Source: Yinghuangia seranimata (GTDB lineage: Bacteria; Actinomycetota; Actinomycetes; Streptomycetales; Streptomycetaceae). Taken from it: a DNA stretch of 64,000 nucleotides. The position numbers were made by a program, and so were the translations under genes. Below the pieces are notes generated by a model. The model saw only the letters and a program-made list of their open reading frames with translations. It searched no databases and was not told the origin of the DNA. Every line of letters begins with the position of its first letter. Within the stretch, counting starts at the first letter, position 1. The stretch covers positions 1 to 64,000 of the forward strand of contig NZ_JASAOI010000050.1 in the NCBI RefSeq assembly GCF_029953285.1. Reading direction: 5' to 3'. Below, one piece after another: positions 34,601 through 43,919 of this stretch.

Positions 34601-35214
34601 GTGAGGAGGTCGACGCGAGCGCGTCCGCGCATCCCGCGGCGTTGTTCGTCGACCCGCTGACCGGGCCGATCACCCGGACCGCGTTGCAGAGTCTGCGCAC
34701 CGCCGCGACCGCCGCCGAGATCCCGGTGCTGGTCACCGCGGGCCTGATGCAGGCGACGCGCGATGCCGCGTTCGGCGCCGACCCGGCCGTGCTCCTGCGT
34801 TCCCTCGCACCCGCCGACAGCCCGGCGCACGCGTCACGGGTACTGCTGGTGGAGGGCGACGCGGACATCGCGGCGGCCTTCACGGGCTCGCTCGCGCGGC
34901 GCGGCATGGACGTCGTGCACGTGACCTCGGAGAGCGAGGCGGTGTCGAAGGCGTCGAGCGTCGAGCCGAACCTCGTCGTCCTCGACCTGATGCTGGTACG
35001 CCGACGCCGGCTCGGCATTGTCGACTGGCTGCGCAACAACCAGCGGCTGCACTCGACTCCGATCGTCGTCTACACGACGGTGGACATCGCTCCCGAGGAG
35101 GTGCACCGCCTCCGCACCGGCGAGACGGTGCTCTTCCTCGCCGAGCGTTCGACGCGGGACGACGTGCAGCAGCGGGTCGTCGACCTGCTCGGCAAGATCG
35201 CCTCGGTGGTCTGA
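31609..35214 (+). CDS. Large PAS-PAS / degenerate histidine-kinase / receiver protein
   Basis: A 1201-aa cytoplasmic protein; GTG 31609 follows GAGGAGGT with a 9-nt spacer. Two PAS domains lie at residues about 10-120 and 135-260. A kinase-like ATPase fold at about 345-485 ends in SVIEAHGGTVES and GRGSTYVVELP, but the N-box Asn and the DxGxG G1 motif are absent and no clear phosphoacceptor His is seen. A Lys/Asp/Glu-rich segment (about 490-565), a 350-aa Pro-rich linker and a collagen-like PGHP/PGYP stretch (about 885-940) follow. The C terminus has a degenerate receiver-like domain and a final receiver (LVVLDLML with Asp; the conserved Lys is replaced). Likely a signalling scaffold, not a working kinase. 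Confidence 0.78.
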   Translation: MSSRPSRGAARLAAILDALPDALLLVNRNGTVVNANAMALEALEAPGTPIVGRGLLDLLPTFDRSRIPGSVRAMDVEPRTKPTRMTARRTDGSLMPVEVTSANLPGAYDDELLMIVVRDLTGSVDVEAELQRQQRQTEMILRAATEGIIGIDSEGSIVLANPAAARILRHRASDLGGRSLHELLQSKRADGSPMPADECPPLVTLNSGRKQRLRDQVLWRGDGEPVHVEMTTAPILLGEAVVGAVMTFTDLTRERGLAEHREQLAELLDGELLARIEASRARLKTLADGSIGELGPSARRVVRQVAGELEEMAGLTTEVLDHQRGGAEPGTEDKDRAAATVDDLLDRALETVTYPARAAGVEFTVTAAPVGVRVDVDAMTRALGHLIADTVAAGPKGSTVVVAAAQRGEVARIEVRGPASRGSSVHVPLARSVIEAHGGTVESHTVEGRGSTYVVELPADEEAAKERPGEAVEGPRARKRARTGPAVRPGTAAKDAAEKKDPKESKGGKDADDAKDTADGKDEKDAEESKDSKGAAADKDADASKDAKDSADKKDDGDKPSSGASHLPAIRGAAEVVPANGRRGSAGSPGAQAPGNGSDDNADGARGRLAPATPVVPPLPTVPPLPAPTKPIALPAGESAAETPESAGPVPLVPAAGGRRGARRGLPAAEEPEAAAPEAAAEAAPVPRVPSVPAKANGHHTRHMARARHHLSTPPASIPSQSHASAHRRSTSVQDRPDAPFPQQETPQQSQDGAEAGPVPGIPGTPGSPDATPDATPPALPGPPVPPAFDADAPTALMPQIPSAPTPPFGPADPGMPGDTADPAAPGGFPALPPMPSTPPPPLLPGGVSSAQQFGLPPADPQALQGRRRRSVVPQPQQPGRQQHAPQPPFPGHPEQPGHPGQPGHPMQPGQLNHLGQPDQQPYPGHLGHPGYPGYPGAVDVDTPPPGELAALDPDYPAMVAPTPDGRPRRLLVWPAPDGPTAGALSARGWDPVLVRSREEVDASASAHPAALFVDPLTGPITRTALQSLRTAATAAEIPVLVTAGLMQATRDAAFGADPAVLLRSLAPADSPAHASRVLLVEGDADIAAAFTGSLARRGMDVVHVTSESEAVSKASSVEPNLVVLDLMLVRRRRLGIVDWLRNNQRLHSTPIVVYTTVDIAPEEVHRLRTGETVLFLAERSTRDDVQQRVVDLLGKIASVV

Positions 35215-35230
35215 CAGACGCACACGCACA

Positions 35231-35262
35231 CGAAGGGCCCGGCCGCTCGGCCGGGCCCTTCG
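35231..35262. terminator. Bidirectional terminator between convergent genes
   Basis: A perfect 14-bp stem CGAAGGGCCCGGCC / GGCCGGGCCCTTCG with loop GCTC. It lies between the PAS/receiver gene stop (35214) and the convergent acyl-CoA synthetase stop (35317), so it can serve both. Confidence 0.85.
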
Positions 35263-35316
35263 CCGTGTCAGGGCACCACGATGTCAACGGACGTCAGACG
35301 CCGGCACGTCACAGCG

Positions 35317-36960
<1,644 letters not shown>

Positions 36961-36992
36961 CCAGTCCTCCTGGGGGCGTCCTTCGCGGTTAC

Positions 36993-38693
36993 TTACCGGC
37001 GGGTACCCAGGATTGTGCTGCGAACCCGGGGCGTTGTCAGCCCCGTGTCCGAGGCTTTCGCGGGCTCGGAGCCGCGCAGCGACACCTCGCGGATCGCCAG
37101 CACGGCGAGAAAGCCCAGCAGGGTGACGGGCGCGGCGACGAGGAAGACGGTGTGCAGGCCGCGGGTGAACGCGTCGAGCACCACACCGCGCAGCGGCGCG
37201 TCGAGGCCGTGGATAGCGGACGGGCTGCCCAGCAGCCGGTCGAGGCCGCCGCCCGCGGGCGGGGCGACGTGCCGCTCGCGCATCAGCTCGGGCAGCGCCG
37301 CGCCGAGCCGGTTGCTGAGGATCGCACCGAGCACCGCGACGCCGACCGCGCCGCCCATCGAGCGGAAGAAGGACGCCGCGGACGTCGCGATGCCGATGTC
37401 GGACTTGTCGACGTCGTTCTGGATGGCCAGGACCAGCACCTGCGACGACAGCCCGAGCCCGACGCCGAGCACCAGCATGTACGCACCGGCCAGTGCCAGC
37501 GGCGTGCCCACGGTCAGCGTCGAGAGCAGGAACAGACCGGTCGCGATGAGCGGCAGCCCGACCATCGGGAAGCCCTTCCACCGTCCGAACCGGGTGATCA
37601 GCCGCCCGGAGACGATCGAGGCGCCGAGCATGCCGACGACCATCGGCAGCGTCATCAGGCCGGAGCGGGTGGGGCTCATGCCGCGCACGATCTGCAGGTA
37701 CTGCGGCAGGTAGATCATCGCGCCGAACATCGCGAAGCCCACGAAGAACGACCCGGCGCCGGCGAGCCGGAAGGTGCGGCTGCGGAACAGGTGCGGCGGG
37801 AGGATCGGCTGCGTCGCGCGGCGCTCCTGCCACACCGCACCCAGCGCGAGCACCAGGGTGAGCGTGGCGAGCGTGTAGGTGGTGCCGGAGTTCCACGACC
37901 ACTTCTGGCCGCCGAGCGAGAGCGCGAGGAGCACGGACGTGACGGCGCCGGTGATGAGGGCCGCGCCGAGGTAGTCGACGTGCGCTTCGCGGCGCACGAA
38001 CGGCAGTTTCAGGACGCGTTCGACCATGACGAGCGCGGCGACCGCGAAGGGGATGCCGACGTAGAAGCACCAGCGCCAGCCGAGCGCCTCTGAGCCGACG
38101 AGGAACCCGCCGATCAGCGGGCCGGCGACGGTCGCGACGCCGAACGCCGAGCCGATCCAGCCGGAGTAGCGGCCGCGGGTGCGCGGCGTGGTGACGTCGG
38201 CCATGATCGCCTGGGTCAGCGCGGTGATGCCGCCGACGCCGACGCCCTGCGCGGCACGGGCGGCGATGAGCTGGCTCATGGACTGCGAGAGTCCGGCGAG
38301 CGCGGAGGACGCGGCGAACAGGATGAGCGCGACGCGGAACAGCCGCTTGCGGCCGTACAGGTCGGAGAGCTTGCCCCACAGCGGGGTCGACGCGGTGGTG
38401 GTGAGCAGGCCTGCGCTGGCGACCCAGGCGAGCTGGTTCTGGCCGCCGAGGTCGCCGACGATGGTCGGGAGGGCGGTGCTGATGACGGTGCCGGAGATGC
38501 AGGCCACGAACAGCGAGACGAGCAGGACGCTCATCACGCGCATGATCTGACGGTGCGTGAACTCCCCCGCGGCGGCCGTCTCGTCCGACTCCGGGTCGAG
38601 CGGCTCGACCGTGTCGGTCGACTCGGCCGGCCCGGCCAGGTCGACCGCCTGGGATCTGCCGCCTGACGTGGTGTCGCTTTCCGTGATCGCCAT
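36993..38693 (-). CDS. DHA2-family MFS multidrug exporter
   Basis: A 566-aa protein with about 14 TM helices after a 45-aa acidic cytoplasmic lead. ATG 38693 (MAITESDTT) is preferred; the frame upstream to 38768 covers the promoter/operator. MFS motif A is GKLSDLYGRKR between TM2 and TM3, and the antiporter motif C is GVATVAGPLIGGFLV in TM5. The C-terminal half has the QNDVDKSDIGIATSAASFFRSMGG stretch typical of EmrB/QacA-type drug/proton antiporters. Its promoter overlaps a palindromic operator, so a TetR-like repressor is expected, but no such gene is in this window. Confidence 0.92.
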   Translation of the reverse strand: MAITESDTTSGGRSQAVDLAGPAESTDTVEPLDPESDETAAAGEFTHRQIMRVMSVLLVSLFVACISGTVISTALPTIVGDLGGQNQLAWVASAGLLTTTASTPLWGKLSDLYGRKRLFRVALILFAASSALAGLSQSMSQLIAARAAQGVGVGGITALTQAIMADVTTPRTRGRYSGWIGSAFGVATVAGPLIGGFLVGSEALGWRWCFYVGIPFAVAALVMVERVLKLPFVRREAHVDYLGAALITGAVTSVLLALSLGGQKWSWNSGTTYTLATLTLVLALGAVWQERRATQPILPPHLFRSRTFRLAGAGSFFVGFAMFGAMIYLPQYLQIVRGMSPTRSGLMTLPMVVGMLGASIVSGRLITRFGRWKGFPMVGLPLIATGLFLLSTLTVGTPLALAGAYMLVLGVGLGLSSQVLVLAIQNDVDKSDIGIATSAASFFRSMGGAVGVAVLGAILSNRLGAALPELMRERHVAPPAGGGLDRLLGSPSAIHGLDAPLRGVVLDAFTRGLHTVFLVAAPVTLLGFLAVLAIREVSLRGSEPAKASDTGLTTPRVRSTILGTRR

Positions 38694-38736
38694 GGTTCCC
38701 GCCCCGCACTCGACGTGCCACCAGCATTGCTTCGCG

Positions 38737-38762
38737 CAACTAACGATAGCCTGCGTTAGTTG
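38737..38762 (-). promoter_or_regulatory. Promoter with TetR-type palindromic operator for the MFS exporter
   Basis: Perfect 9-bp inverted repeat CAACTAACG / CGTTAGTTG with an 8-nt spacer. On the minus strand TTGCTT (38772-38767) and TATCGT (38748-38743) are separated by 18 nt, so the operator covers the spacer and -10 box. This geometry is usual for TetR-family autorepressors and exporters. Confidence 0.7.
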
Positions 38763-38897
38763 CAGCAAGCAACAGAATTACCCGGCGGCGGGTGTGAGCC
38801 GGGACTCGCGCCCTGCAAGTCCCCAAAAGGACCACGTACGGGTGAAATCCATGTGTAATTCCACCTTTTGGAGTAATACGCACGGAGAATGATCCGC

Positions 38898-39275
38898 ATG
38901 TATGACGTGGTCATCCGCGACGCACTCGGCCACCCCGTGCTCGGCTTCCGCGACGGCACCTGGTTCCATCTGCCTCGCGACCTGCCGCCCCGAGCCGTCG
39001 GCGCGCGCACCGCGATCCTCGGCCACCCCGAGGCGGCGGGCCCCATCGTCCAGGTCATGTGCTGGTGGATGCGCGAGCACCCCGCGCACGGGCACGCCGT
39101 CGACCTGGCCACCGAGCTGGCGCTGCTGGTCGGCGACATGAGCCGCGGGCTCACGGCGCCCCCGGCCGTCCGGGCCCTGCTCCCCGGCCCGCGGCACGCC
39201 GCGGCGCTGGCTCAGAGCACGCCGACCGGGCCGTCCAGCGCGTTCCGGTCGATGTTGACCGTCACGCCGCCGTAG
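38898..39275 (+). CDS. Hypothetical 125-aa protein
   Basis: ATG 38898 lies 10 nt after GGAG; the in-frame ATG 38889 is too close to it. The protein begins MYDVVIRDALGHPVLGFRDGTWFHLPRDLP and contains a helical part (VQVMCWWMREHPAHGHAVDLATELALLVGDM). No signal peptide or known motif. Its last 64 nt overlap the end of the convergent DUF1906 gene, so the C-terminal residues (from about AAALAQSTPTGP) are forced by that overlap. The family is not recognised. Confidence 0.6.
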   Translation: MYDVVIRDALGHPVLGFRDGTWFHLPRDLPPRAVGARTAILGHPEAAGPIVQVMCWWMREHPAHGHAVDLATELALLVGDMSRGLTAPPAVRALLPGPRHAAALAQSTPTGPSSAFRSMLTVTPP

Positions 39276-40009
39276 GTCTCCTGCACGTTGCCGTGGTGCT
39301 GGTGCACCCGGCGGCCGCGCCACAGCTGGTCCGGAATGTCGTCGGTTGCGGTGCTCGCGCGGTCGTCCCAGCGCGCGTACCAGATCGCGTCCGGCATCGC
39401 GCGCGTCCCGGCGAACCGCACGAGGTCGGCGATGCCGGAGCTGAGGCTGCTGTAGTAGCCCGCCGTGTAGCCGCGCGCCCGGACCCGCTCGCTCCACGCC
39501 GACACGAAGTTGAGCACGTCGCGGCGGCAGTCCGCGTTGCGGTTGTCGTAGTGCTCCATGTCGAAGTAGATCGCGCTGCCCCGGGCGAACCCGACGGCCG
39601 CGGCCCGGTCCACCGCGTCGTCGGCGTCCGCCCTGCCCATGTCCCACGAGCGGGCCGGGTCGATGCGGACCGACTTGCGCGAGGTCGAGCACGACGCCTG
39701 GGCGCCGACGTAGATCGGCAGGAACTCCCAGCCCTGCGCGTGCACCCGGCGCACCCACTCGCGGGTCAGACCCCGGTTGGCGCACCCGCGGTTCACGCCG
39801 CCCACGTAGATGCCGACCGCCTTGTACGGGGACGCCCGCCACGCCTGCATGGCGTCCACCGGCTGGGCCTCGCACGTGTCGAACGCCGCACCGGCAACGG
39901 TGCGCATGCCCCGGGGCCTGGCCCGGGCGGCGTCCGCGGAGGGCACTGCGTAGGCGAGCAGCAGGACGGTCAGCGCCACAGTGGTGCCGACGCGGAGGAT
40001 GCGGCGCAC
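39212..40009 (-). CDS. Secreted DUF1906 protein (glycoside-hydrolase-like, Rv2525c type)
   Basis: A 265-aa exported protein. GTG 40009 has AAAGGGG upstream; the frame to 40090 has no site. A Sec signal peptide (RRILRVGTTVALTVLLLAYAV ... ADAARA) is followed by a TIM-barrel DUF1906 domain: AAFDTCEAQPVDAMQAW, AVGIYVGG, WEFLPIYVGAQA, AIYFDMEHYD (acidic catalytic-like pair), YTAGYYSSLSS, DAIWYARWDD. Members are linked to peptidoglycan metabolism. The conserved Asp/Glu of GH25-like barrels seem present in YFDMEHYD. Confidence 0.86.
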   Translation of the reverse strand: MRRILRVGTTVALTVLLLAYAVPSADAARARPRGMRTVAGAAFDTCEAQPVDAMQAWRASPYKAVGIYVGGVNRGCANRGLTREWVRRVHAQGWEFLPIYVGAQASCSTSRKSVRIDPARSWDMGRADADDAVDRAAAVGFARGSAIYFDMEHYDNRNADCRRDVLNFVSAWSERVRARGYTAGYYSSLSSGIADLVRFAGTRAMPDAIWYARWDDRASTATDDIPDQLWRGRRVHQHHGNVQETYGGVTVNIDRNALDGPVGVL

Positions 40010-40082
40010 GGCCGGCCCCTTTCTCTCCACACACGTGCGTCCACGGTGCGCGGGAGAAAGACGGACAATCCGACTAATCCGC

Positions 40083-40104
40083 CGTGACACGCCGCGGTGT
40101 CACG
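40083..40104. promoter_or_regulatory. Inverted repeat upstream of the DUF1906 gene
   Basis: CGTGACAC and GTGTCACG are separated by 6 nt (GCCGCG), about 75 bp before GTG 40009. It lies between the terminator of the steroid operon and the DUF1906 start, so it is a candidate operator for the latter. Confidence 0.5.
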
Positions 40105-40117
40105 CGGACAGCGCAAA

Positions 40118-40144
40118 GGCGCCGGGGCCAAAGGCCCCGGCGCC
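40118..40144 (-). terminator. Terminator of the igr-like operon
   Basis: Perfect 12-bp stem GGCGCCGGGGCC / GGCCCCGGCGCC with loop AAA, 55 nt past the Ltp2-like stop on the minus strand and followed by TTTGCGC. Confidence 0.85.
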
Positions 40145-40198
40145 TCGCTGCCGGTGGATGCCGGTTGGTGCCGGCGAACGGCAGTGGATACCGGTGGA

Positions 40199-41380
40199 TC
40201 AGGCCTGGCCGAGCACCAGCCCCGACGTCGGCACGCCCGTGCCGGCCGTCACGAGCACGTTGTGCACGTCCTCGACCTGGTTGACCGACGTGCCGCGGAT
40301 CTGCCGCACCGCCTCGGCGATGCCGTTCATACCGTGCAGGTACGCCTCGCCCAGCTGCCCGCCGTGCGTGTTCGTCGGCAGCTTGCCGCCCATCAGCAGG
40401 TTGTCGTCGGCCACGAACCCGGGCGCCTCGCCGCGCCCGCAGAAGCCGAACTCCTCCAGCTGCATCAGCACGAACGGCGTGAAGTGGTCGTACAGCACCG
40501 CCGTCTGGATGTCGTCCGGCGTCAGGCCCGAGGTCTGCCACAGCTGCTTGGCGACCACCTGCATCTCGGGCAGGCCGGTCATGTCGTCGCGGTAGAAGCT
40601 GGACATCTGCTCCTGGTTGCGGCCCGCGCCCTGCGCCGCCGCGTTGATGACCGCGGGCTTCTGCTTCAGGTCCTTGGCGCGCTCCGCGCTCACGATCACC
40701 AGGGCCTGGCCGCCGTCGGTCTCCTGGCAGCAGTCGAGCAGGCGCATCGGCTCGACGATCGGCCGGGAGTTCTGGTGGTCCTCCATGGTGATCGGCTTGC
40801 CGTAGAAGTACGCGTTGGGGTTGTTCGCCGCGTGCGCGCGGTCCGCGATGGCGACGTGCCCGAACGCCTCGGTGGTCGCACCGTAGGTGTACAGGTAGCG
40901 CTGCGCGAACATGGCGACCCACGACGCGGGGGTGAGCAGGCCGTACGGCATGTTCCAGCCCAGCTCGACGCCTTCGGCGGTGGGCGTGCGCTCCAGCACG
41001 CCGGATCCGAAGCGGCGGCCCGAGCGCTCGTTGAACGCGCGGTAGCAGACCACGACGTCGGCGATGCCGGTGGCGACCGCCATGGCCGCGTGGGCGACCG
41101 TGCCGCACGCCGCGCCGCCGCCGTAGTGGACCCGGCTGAAGAACGTGAGGTCCCCGATGCCGGCCGCGCGCGCGACGCTGATCTCGGGGTTGTTGTCCAT
41201 CGTGAAGGTCACCATGCCGTCGACCTCGGACGGCGCGATGCCGGCGTCGTCGAGCGCGGCCTTGACCGCCTCGGCGGCGAGCCGCAGTTCGCTGCGCCCC
41301 GAGTCCTTCGAGAACTCGGTCGCGCCGATGCCCGCGATCGCGGTCTTCCCCTTGAGGGAGTCGGCGTGCTTCAGGCTCAC
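40199..41380 (-). CDS. ltp2: Ltp2-like thiolase-fold aldolase (steroid side-chain)
   Basis: A 393-aa thiolase-superfamily protein of the lipid-transfer/SCP-x type (GKTAIAGIGATEFSKDSGRS at the start, GGGAACGTVAHAAMAV). In Ltp2 from actinobacteria two Tyr residues 50 apart do the retro-aldol cleavage. Here Y297 (AVLYDHFTP) and Y347 (GEAYLHGMNG) show the same spacing. Ltp2 cleaves the 17-hydroxy-steroid-CoA made by ChsH1/ChsH2 into a 17-ketosteroid and propionyl-CoA. Its ATG overlaps the ChsH1-like stop (41377-41380). It is the last gene of the operon. Confidence 0.87.
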   Translation of the reverse strand: MSLKHADSLKGKTAIAGIGATEFSKDSGRSELRLAAEAVKAALDDAGIAPSEVDGMVTFTMDNNPEISVARAAGIGDLTFFSRVHYGGGAACGTVAHAAMAVATGIADVVVCYRAFNERSGRRFGSGVLERTPTAEGVELGWNMPYGLLTPASWVAMFAQRYLYTYGATTEAFGHVAIADRAHAANNPNAYFYGKPITMEDHQNSRPIVEPMRLLDCCQETDGGQALVIVSAERAKDLKQKPAVINAAAQGAGRNQEQMSSFYRDDMTGLPEMQVVAKQLWQTSGLTPDDIQTAVLYDHFTPFVLMQLEEFGFCGRGEAPGFVADDNLLMGGKLPTNTHGGQLGEAYLHGMNGIAEAVRQIRGTSVNQVEDVHNVLVTAGTGVPTSGLVLGQA

Positions 41381-41799
41381 TTGGATCCTCCCAGCGCGAC
41401 GGTGACGGTGCCCGTCACGTGGTTGCCGAGCTTGTTCGCGCCGACCACGGCCACCTCGACGAGGCCGTCGGTCTTGGCGGTGACCTTGCCGGTCAGCGTC
41501 ATGGTGTCGCCCGGGTAGTTCGGGGCGCCGAGCCGGATCGCGACCTTGCGCAGCTCCGTCTCCGGGCCGGCCCAGTCGGTCACGAACCGGCCCACCAGGC
41601 CGTTGCTGGTGAGGATGTTCATGAAGATGTCCGGCGAGCCCTTGGCCTGCGCCAGCTCGCGGTCGTGGTGCACGTCCTGGTAGTCGCGCGTGGCGATCGC
41701 CGTCGCGGTGATCAGCGTCGCGGTCAGCGGGATCGCCAGCTCGGGCAGCTCGTCGCCGACGTTGACGTCGTCGTACGTCAGGCTGGTGCGGTCGGTCAT
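41377..41799 (-). CDS. chsH1: ChsH1-like MaoC hydratase subunit
   Basis: A 140-aa single hot-dog-fold protein. ATG 41799 overlaps the stop of the dehydrogenase gene (ATGA 41796-41799). The hydratase motif is IATRDYQDVHHDRELAQAKGSPDIF (Asp and His with the D-x4-H spacing). In mycobacteria ChsH1 (129 aa) pairs with the two-domain ChsH2 to hydrate the steroid enoyl-CoA at C17. Size, order and partner genes agree. Confidence 0.88.
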   Translation of the reverse strand: MTDRTSLTYDDVNVGDELPELAIPLTATLITATAIATRDYQDVHHDRELAQAKGSPDIFMNILTSNGLVGRFVTDWAGPETELRKVAIRLGAPNYPGDTMTLTGKVTAKTDGLVEVAVVGANKLGNHVTGTVTVALGGSK

Positions 41800-42926
41800 G
41801 CCCCTGCTCCCTTGCCGGTTGCCCCCTGCGCGAACAGCGCGCCGAGCGCCGCGAGTTGCTGGATTCCGCTGCCGAGCGTCACATCGATCTGACGGCCCCA
41901 CAGGAAGTGCCGGTGGATCGGGTGGTCGATGTCCGACCCCATGCCGCCGTGCAGGTGCTGGCACGCGTGGACGGCGCGCTTGCCGCCCTCCGACGCCCAC
42001 CAGCGCGCCACGAGCGCCTGCTCGGTCGCCGCCTCGCCATGGTCCATGCGCCAGGCCGCTTCGAGCGCGGTGACGCGGATCGCCTCGGTGTCCATGTACG
42101 CGTCCGCGGCGCGCAGCATGACGCCCTGCTTCGTGGACAGCGGCTTGCCGAACTGCTCGCGGGTGGTGACGTATTCGACGGTACGGGTGAGCGCCTGCGC
42201 GCACACGCCGACCTGGAGCGCGGCGAGCGCGACGCGCGCCCGGTCCACGATCCACGCCGCCGTCGCCGGGCCGTCCGCGACGTCCCCGACGGGGACCGCG
42301 GGGGCGTTCTCCAGGATCACGTTGCCGGATGCCCACGGCGCCGTCGTCGGCGCGGCCTCGACGGTGACGCCGTCGTCCGCCGGGTCGACCACGAACACCG
42401 CGACACGTCCGGCCAGGTTCGCCGTCACCAGCACACCGGAGGCGATCTGCGCCCACGGCACCGACCGCTTCACGCCGTCCAGCACGTAGCCGCCGTCGGT
42501 CTCGCGCGCCGTGACCTTCGGCGTGCCGGGCAGGCCCGCGCCGGTCTCGGCGAGCGCGCCCACGACGATGCGCGAGCCGTCCAGCAGCGCGGGCAGCTGC
42601 GCCTCGACCACCGGCTCGGGGGCGAACTCGAGCAGCGGCAGGACGCCGTACACGAGCGTGTCGAGCAGCGGCACCTGCGCGGTGAAGCGGCCCTGCTGCT
42701 CGAGCAGCAGCGCCAGGCCGACCGTGCCGAGGCCGCCGCCGTCGTGCTTCTCGTCGATGACCGCGCCCATGAGGCCGGCGGCGACGACGTCGCGCCACAG
42801 GTCGGCGTCGAACTCCTGGCCGGCCGCCTTGAGCTGCTTCATGCGGTCGTGCGTCGACCGCGCCTCGAAGATCTCCCCGGCCAGTCCGGCGAGCGCCTGC
42901 TGGTCCTCGGTGAGGTTGAAGTCCAT
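41796..42926 (-). CDS. ChsE1/FadE28-like acyl-CoA dehydrogenase subunit without catalytic base
   Basis: A 376-aa acyl-CoA dehydrogenase-fold protein (MDFNLTEDQQALAGLAGEIF at the start). At the position of the catalytic Glu of its partner (NHERVALAALG) it has DRARVALAALQ, so the base is missing. The FAD-contact motif TTREQFGKPL is kept. This is the alpha-type subunit of alpha2beta2 steroid acyl-CoA dehydrogenases, which work as FadE28-FadE29 heterotetramers. It lies 3 nt after the ChsH2-like gene. Confidence 0.87.
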   Translation of the reverse strand: MDFNLTEDQQALAGLAGEIFEARSTHDRMKQLKAAGQEFDADLWRDVVAAGLMGAVIDEKHDGGGLGTVGLALLLEQQGRFTAQVPLLDTLVYGVLPLLEFAPEPVVEAQLPALLDGSRIVVGALAETGAGLPGTPKVTARETDGGYVLDGVKRSVPWAQIASGVLVTANLAGRVAVFVVDPADDGVTVEAAPTTAPWASGNVILENAPAVPVGDVADGPATAAWIVDRARVALAALQVGVCAQALTRTVEYVTTREQFGKPLSTKQGVMLRAADAYMDTEAIRVTALEAAWRMDHGEAATEQALVARWWASEGGKRAVHACQHLHGGMGSDIDHPIHRHFLWGRQIDVTLGSGIQQLAALGALFAQGATGKGAGA

Positions 42927-42929
42927 GGG

Positions 42930-43919
42930 TCAGGCCTCCTGGTCCACCGGGCGGAAGGCCGGCAGCTTCAGATCGGCGTCGTGCTGCACGAACTCCAAGG
43001 CGACGCGCATGCCGATGCGCACCTCGTCGTGCGGGATACCGACGATGTTGGACAGCGTGCGGACGCCCTCGTCCAGCTCGATCAGCGCGACCGCGTAGGG
43101 CATGTCGAACGCGGGGAACTTCGGGTAGTGCATCGTCACGTGCGAGTAGATCGTGCCCAGGCCGCCGGCCTCGACGGTGTCCCACTCGAGCGACGCGCAG
43201 TTGTTGCAGCCCGGGCCGAACGGCAGGCGCAGCGTGCCGCACTCGGTGCAGCGCTGGATGAGGAGCTTCTCCTCGTCGACGCCGTCCCAGAACGGCTTGC
43301 TGTCGCGGTTCACCACGCGGCGCGGACGCGGCTTGAACTCCTGCTTCGGCTTCCGCTTGTGCGGCGTGTAGCGCAGGATGCGGAACCGGTGGGTGCCGAC
43401 GAGCTCGCGCTCCTCGGCCCCTTCTCCGGTGCGCACGAAGATGTTGACCAGCGTGGTGATGAAGTGCCCGGTGCCGAGGCCCGTGGTCTTCTCCTCCGAC
43501 ACCGTCTCGATCAGCTGGTCGTACTCGACCGTCTCGCCCAGCCTGAGCGGGCGCATGTACTCCTGCTCGCAGTTGGTCGCGACGACCGAGCCGAAGCCGG
43601 CCTCCACGACCAGGTCGTACAGCCGCTGCACGGGGCTGTCGCCGCCGGGCTGGCCGGCGTGCAGGCCGCGCATGATCCACACCTGGAGCATGGTGGCCGG
43701 CGCGACGATCTCGCCGAAGTGCGTCGTCTTGGCGAACTCGGCGTCGGTGTAGACCGGGTTGGTGTCCCCCATGGCCTCGGCCCAGTGCCGGATCATCGGG
43801 CCGTTGACCGGGTCCAGCGCGAGGACGCCCGACTCGCAGTGCAGCCCCTCGAACTCCTTGAGGCGCGCCAGGAACTCCGCCTTGGCGGCCTGCGCGTCCG
43901 TCTCTTCCACTGTGGTCAC
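42930..43919 (-). CDS. chsH2: ChsH2-like MaoC-DUF35 protein
   Basis: A 329-aa two-domain protein. The N-terminal hot-dog domain (MIRHWAEAMGDTNPVYTDAEF) is followed by a C-terminal DUF35 domain: zinc ribbon CTEC and CNNC (IQRCTECGTLRLPFGPGCNNC), then an OB fold (IYSHVTMHYPKFPAFDMPYAVALIELDEG, quoted in part). In mycobacteria ChsH2 joins ChsH1 as hydratase and its DUF35 domain binds Ltp2. The ATG overlaps the previous stop (43916-43919). The full set of zinc ligands is present. Confidence 0.9.
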   Translation of the reverse strand: MTTVEETDAQAAKAEFLARLKEFEGLHCESGVLALDPVNGPMIRHWAEAMGDTNPVYTDAEFAKTTHFGEIVAPATMLQVWIMRGLHAGQPGGDSPVQRLYDLVVEAGFGSVVATNCEQEYMRPLRLGETVEYDQLIETVSEEKTTGLGTGHFITTLVNIFVRTGEGAEERELVGTHRFRILRYTPHKRKPKQEFKPRPRRVVNRDSKPFWDGVDEEKLLIQRCTECGTLRLPFGPGCNNCASLEWDTVEAGGLGTIYSHVTMHYPKFPAFDMPYAVALIELDEGVRTLSNIVGIPHDEVRIGMRVALEFVQHDADLKLPAFRPVDQEA

